Shown piece after piece: positions 60,413-64,000 of a stretch of DNA of 64,000 nt; within the stretch, counting starts at the first letter, position 1; each line of letters begins with the position of its first letter. Source of the stretch: Oxytricha trifallax (lineage: Eukaryota > Ciliophora > Spirotrichea > Sporadotrichida > Oxytrichidae). The notes beneath the pieces were generated by a model. It saw only the letters and a list, made by a program, of their open reading frames with translations. It did not search any database and had not been told where the DNA came from. The stretch spans positions 40,911 through 104,910 of the forward strand of contig ARYC01000679.1 in the NCBI GenBank assembly GCA_000711775.1, read 5' to 3'. Position numbers and translations under genes: made by a program.

Positions 60413-62458
60413 TTATAATATTTTAAAAAATTTATAACAAAAATTTTAATTAGTTTTTTAAAAAAAATTAAATATTAGTTATATCTTGAATATTAATATT
60501 TAAAGTACAAGACTATTTAATAAAGTTTAAATGTTTTATGTTTACTAAAATTTCATAGATATTAGAATATAGGTATTAATAAATTATAGCTCAAATAAAA
60601 AATGATTTAAACATACATAAACCCAAACATTTCAAATAAAAATATTAAATTAATGTTTTTGAATAGTTATACATATTTTTGGCATTCAAACATAAATAAG
60701 TAATTTTAATATCTTGGAAAAAAATGTTATTTTATTTATACTAAAAATATTTTTATAATATACAAAATTCATCTTAAATTACTAAATGAGTTAATTACTA
60801 ATAAAGATAGAATTTTCTAAATGAAATAGTTAAATGTATAAATAAATTTTATATAAAGAGCAATTCTTGTTTAAATTGATTTTAGCTAAAATTATTTTAT
60901 ATTTTATAATGTCACAATTTTAATTCAAAAAATTATTATAATTTTATAAGCGCAAATAATATATACAACTTTAATTAATGTATAGTAATATCCTTTGATA
61001 GTTACCAAAATAAGGAAATTATATATTAAAATTCTAAGAGAATTTTATTTAGAGTTAACAACATTATAAATTTTTTTTTACTATTTATTATATTGGGACG
61101 CCCTGACGTCACCTGGGACATCCTGACGTCATCTGGGACGTCCTGAAGTCATCTGGGACTTCCTGGCGTCACCTGGGACGTCCTGAAGCACCTGGGACGT
61201 CCTGACGTCTCTGGACTCCTGACCAGACGTGGACGCCTGACGTCAAATACCCATCCATTATACAGAACCATTTGTCCATTTCTCTCTTATAGGGAAGTAT
61301 CCTGGAGTGCCTAAAACCTTAGCTAAGTCACTATCTATTGTCTTATTGCTCTGTTGAAATCTATGACTACTACTTCTAAAGGGCAGAGATTTAGCATTAC
61401 ATTTTCTGGCTTCAAATCTCTATGAACATACCCTAGATCATGGAGCTATTTCACACCCTTAGTCATATCTGTGAGTACTCATTAAAATCATCAGGATATC
61501 TATTAGGGTAGAGATACTCTCTTAGAGTCATTTCAAATTTCTTGAGTCTCAAAGCAATAAAACCATGACCAAGTAAAACTCCGTCAAGCTTAGCTAAGTT
61601 CTTGCATTATCTTTTCAAAGCCCCTCTCAGTACTATGAATTCATTTGCAAACTCATTTTAATATGGCTAGTTCTTAATGAGATACTTGAATGGATATACC
61701 TTGTAAGCGAATTCATCAACAACTATAAGTTTTACCTTGTTAGGTACGTCAATATTCAAATAGTTTTCAATACAGCTGCTTATGTCGAATGCATTTAATG
61801 TAGGTATATACATTGCTCTCTCTTATAAGAATGCTATATACATACCATTTGCTGGTTGGTTCATTGACTCAAGCCGCTTCTATCTCTTAAGTCTCTCCTA
61901 CTGTTCTATTTGTGAATCAAGAAAGTTATTTTTTCTTTAAGCAGGTACAAGCTTTTAAGTTTCCACATCTTTAATCAGGAATTCGCTTAAATGATGCTTT
62001 TGCATATGTCTCTTTACTTTAGCTGAGTGAGTATAAGATTTCATGCAAGTAGTGCATTAATATCTACCATCTACTTTATCATGCTTGAAGTAGATCTTAG
62101 CTCTACCAGAGTGTACCTCTTTGATGTGTCTCTTCAAGCTAGACTCAGTTGAGAAGAAATTTTAGCAGTCTTCACATTAAAATGTTTTAATTTTTCCTAT
62201 TGGTTGCTGTTCCTTATCTTCCTCAACCAATTCAACTTATGTTTAAACTCCCATCTCAGCACTCAACTTCTTGTTTTAAACTTAAATTTTGAAGACCTCA
62301 GCTTCAAACTCTAGAGCTCTTAGCTCTACCTCCTTTTCAATATAAATTACTTCTGGTTTCTTGGAGGAGCCAAAGTTGAGCAATGATTAACCTGTTCCAA
62401 GAGAAACTGCCTTACGATTTAAGTTAGCAGCCATGTTTAAATTCAAATTTAAATTTTC

Positions 62459-63450
62459 TATTATTAAGGTAGAATTTTTTGATTAATCAGCGATATTATT
62501 AATAATTACAGATATACATGAGAATATAAGCTCAATCTACTGTAGACTTAGGGTTTAAAGGCCATAGTGCGATAAAACTGAGGCAATTTCTCTCATTTTC
62601 AATAAATTCTCTCTATTAATTTCTTCTTTTACTGTTCTATCTCCAGTTTAAATGTTGTTATTACATCGAAAACTGTGATTTACCTCAATATTGCTGTCAA
62701 CGAGTCTGGGATAACTGCAACAGTAGACTTAGAAGCTTAGTTCAATAATTTTTACAAAATGAGGAAGCAGAGGGGTCCTCTCGACATTGCAAAACCGTAA
62801 TTGCTAAAATACAATGATTTAGGAATCTTCAATTATAAACTTCTAATTTATTAATTTTAAACTAGCTGTTATTAATTATAGTAATCAAAACACATTAAAA
62901 CTATCTAAGTTTTAATCAAAAATGATTTAATTTATTAGAAAAAGATTTATTTTATAGAGAAATGTCTTTTAAGAAAACTTTTTTAATTTTATACTTAACT
63001 TAATTAATTTGGTAAAAATTTAGATTACTATAATTAATAACAGCTAGTTTAAAATTAATAAATTAGAAGTTTATAATTGAAGATTCCTAAATCATTGTAT
63101 TTTAGCAATTACGGTTTTGCAATGTCGAGAGGACCCCTCTGCTTCCTCATTTTGTAAAAATTATTGAACTAAGCTTCTAAGTCTACTGTTGCAGTTATCC
63201 CAGACTCGTTGACAGCAATATTGAGGTAAATCACAGTTTTCGATGTAATAACAACATTTAAACTGGAGATAGAACAGTAAAAGAAGAAATTAATAGAGAG
63301 AATTTATTGAAAATGAGAGAAATTGCCTCAGTTTTATCGCACTATGGCCTTTAAACCCTAAGTCTACAGTAGATTGAGCTTATATTCTCATGTATATCTG
63401 TAATTATTAATAATATCGCTGATTAATCAAAAAATTCTACCTTAATAATA
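62459..63450. repeat. 992 bp near-perfect palindrome
   Basis: Two 428-base arms (62459-62886 and 63023-63450) are complementary over essentially their whole length, with a 136-base centre. The outer bases are TATTATTAAGG and its complement, with TA at both edges. It lies 25 bp upstream of the start of the TBE zinc-finger/kinase gene. No ORF is convincing in either arm. It could be a large foldback element or an artefact of inverted duplication. Confidence 0.85.
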
Positions 63451-63453
63451 AGT

Positions 63454-63532
63454 AATAACCTCACTGGCTATACTAACTTTGTATAGGAGCTGGCACTGCA
63501 ACAACAATGGTTGATTCTTTGGTGTTAGACAT
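63454..63532 (-). CDS. Short N-terminal coding block beyond the palindrome
   Basis: Minus strand: ATG at 63532 reads MMSNTKESTIVVAVPAPIQS and reaches TGA shortly before the palindrome edge. It might be an upstream exon of the TBE gene split by the palindrome, or a fragment of an unrelated gene. Too short to name. Confidence 0.3.
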
Positions 63533-63593
63533 CATATTTTTACTTAGTTTATAACTATAAATTTGCTAATTTTATGCTTAATATTTTTAATTT

Positions 63594-63810
63594 TGGTACC
63601 AACTGAGAATAAATTCAGGTTGGTACTGGTACCAATTAGGTTTTGAACAATTTTGGAACTTTTCCATTGAAACCTCATTAGTTTATAACTAGGTACTAAT
63701 TAAGTTTTGGTACTATTAAATTGGTACCAATTAAAATTAAACGAATTTAGTACCAGTACTAATTAAATTTAAACAAATTTAGTACTAATAAAATGGAACT
63801 AAATTGATAA
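63594..63810. repeat. Degenerate GGTAC(C/T)AATTAA repeats
   Basis: About ten loosely repeated units containing GGTACCAA, GGTACTA or TAGTAC cores separated by AATTAAATTT-like spacers, partly in inverted arrangement. Simple-sequence expansion; no coding potential. The remaining bases to 64000 show nothing recognisable. Confidence 0.6.
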
Positions 63811-64000
63811 AAATGGAGCTCAATCTCTGCAGTTTGTTACAGCTTCTGCAAACTTTCTCCACGTATCTTTGCAGGGTTGATCCCCTATAAGATGCCCATA
63901 TTTAATAGTAAAAATTTAAACAATAGGATCTAGAAGTCTATAAATTATAATTTGAAATTCATTAATAGGAAGAGGAACAAAGATGGAATCACTCAATGAT

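Larger units (their letters stand above)
59438..61252. mobile_element. 1.8 kb element with GACGTC-repeat termini, nested in the TBE kinase gene
   Basis: The ends are inverted: GGGTATT-GACGTCAGG at 59438 and its complement ending 61252. Each end carries a run of about eight roughly 20-bp units of the form GACGTCAGGACGTCCCAG(G/A)T (59449-59625 and, inverted, 61095-61245), followed by a further inverted segment (about 59626-59690 and 61015-61094). The flanks are similar 8-base sequences, CATCCCAT (59430-59437) and CCATCCAT (61251-61258), an imperfect target duplication; collapsing them restores the kinase reading SVQWDVWVV. The interior has a GC-rich folded region (59690-59840) and a small coding remnant. 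Confidence 0.85.
59167..62434 (-). pseudogene. TBE 57-kDa-type gene: C2H2 zinc fingers plus protein-kinase domain
   Basis: Start at 62434 (MAANLNRKAVSLGTGQSLLN), an acidic coiled segment, then two C2H2 fingers: FQCEDCQNFFSTESSLKRHI (near 62180) and YQCTTCMKSYTHSAKVKRHM (near 62055). A kinase domain follows, with VKLIVVDEFAYKVYPF (near 61725), LHDLGYVHRDLKPENVML (near 61415), VVIDFNRAI (DFN in place of DFG) and GTPGYFPIREKW. A one-base frame change occurs near 61335, and the 1.8 kb element 59438-61252 splits the C-lobe. The C-lobe resumes at 59435 (WDVWVVAAIILECDM) and ends at TGA 59169-59167, close to the TBE end. The domain order matches the zinc-finger/kinase protein of Oxytricha TBE elements. 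Broken as it stands; excision of the insert would repair the larger gap but not the frame change. Confidence 0.85.

Overview
This window looks like germline (micronuclear) DNA of a hypotrich (stichotrich) ciliate related to Oxytricha or Stylonychia. Four observations support this. (1) Every recognisable protein reads through TAA and TAG, used very often as Gln, and ends at TGA. (2) Coding blocks are separated both by short GT-AG introns and by AT-rich inserts flanked by 3-9 bp direct repeats (pointers); collapsing each insert to one repeat copy restores the frame, which is the behaviour of internal eliminated sequences (IESs). (3) A transposon end at 59026 starts with a C4A4 telomere-like tract and carries a zinc-finger/kinase gene, as in the TBE elements of Oxytricha. 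(4) A telomerase RNA gene with a template for G4T4 telomeres lies at 793-979. The macronucleus of such a cell holds gene-sized chromosomes, so a 64 kb multigene stretch full of IESs and transposons fits the germline.

Layout. 1-220: end of an Asn-rich gene (minus). 728-979: telomerase RNA with its snRNA-type upstream element. 2.3-7.1 kb: a very AT-rich stretch of short plus-strand coding blocks. 8.0-19.7 kb: several plus-strand Gln/Asn-rich, coiled-coil and TPR-containing genes. 19.8-22.1 kb: a cyclic-nucleotide-binding protein. 22.2-23.3 kb: thioredoxin-like gene (minus). 23.6-28.2 kb: large coiled-coil gene (minus). 28.4-30.6 kb: coiled-coil gene (plus). 30.7-32.6 kb: tRNA-dihydrouridine synthase cut into about nine segments by eight IESs. 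32.7-36.4 kb: TBCK-like kinase/TBC/rhodanese gene (minus). 36.5-56.5 kb: a family of five single-C2-domain proteins with Pro/Gln/Tyr-rich tails (two minus, three plus), interleaved with a Cys-rich mini-gene, a rhodanese fragment and a small unknown gene, and invaded by foldback and TA-flanked inverted-repeat elements. 56.6 kb to the end: transposon territory, with a degraded DD34E transposase, an LRR-like pseudogene, a TBE end with its zinc-finger/kinase gene, a nested element with GACGTC repeats, and a 992 bp palindrome.

The genes do not form an operon; each cluster most likely matures into its own small macronuclear chromosome. The telomerase RNA would serve the de novo telomere addition that such a fragmented genome needs. 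Exon and segment coordinates are hand-read. Those backed by pointers or splice sites are firm; outer gene limits marked approximate are not.
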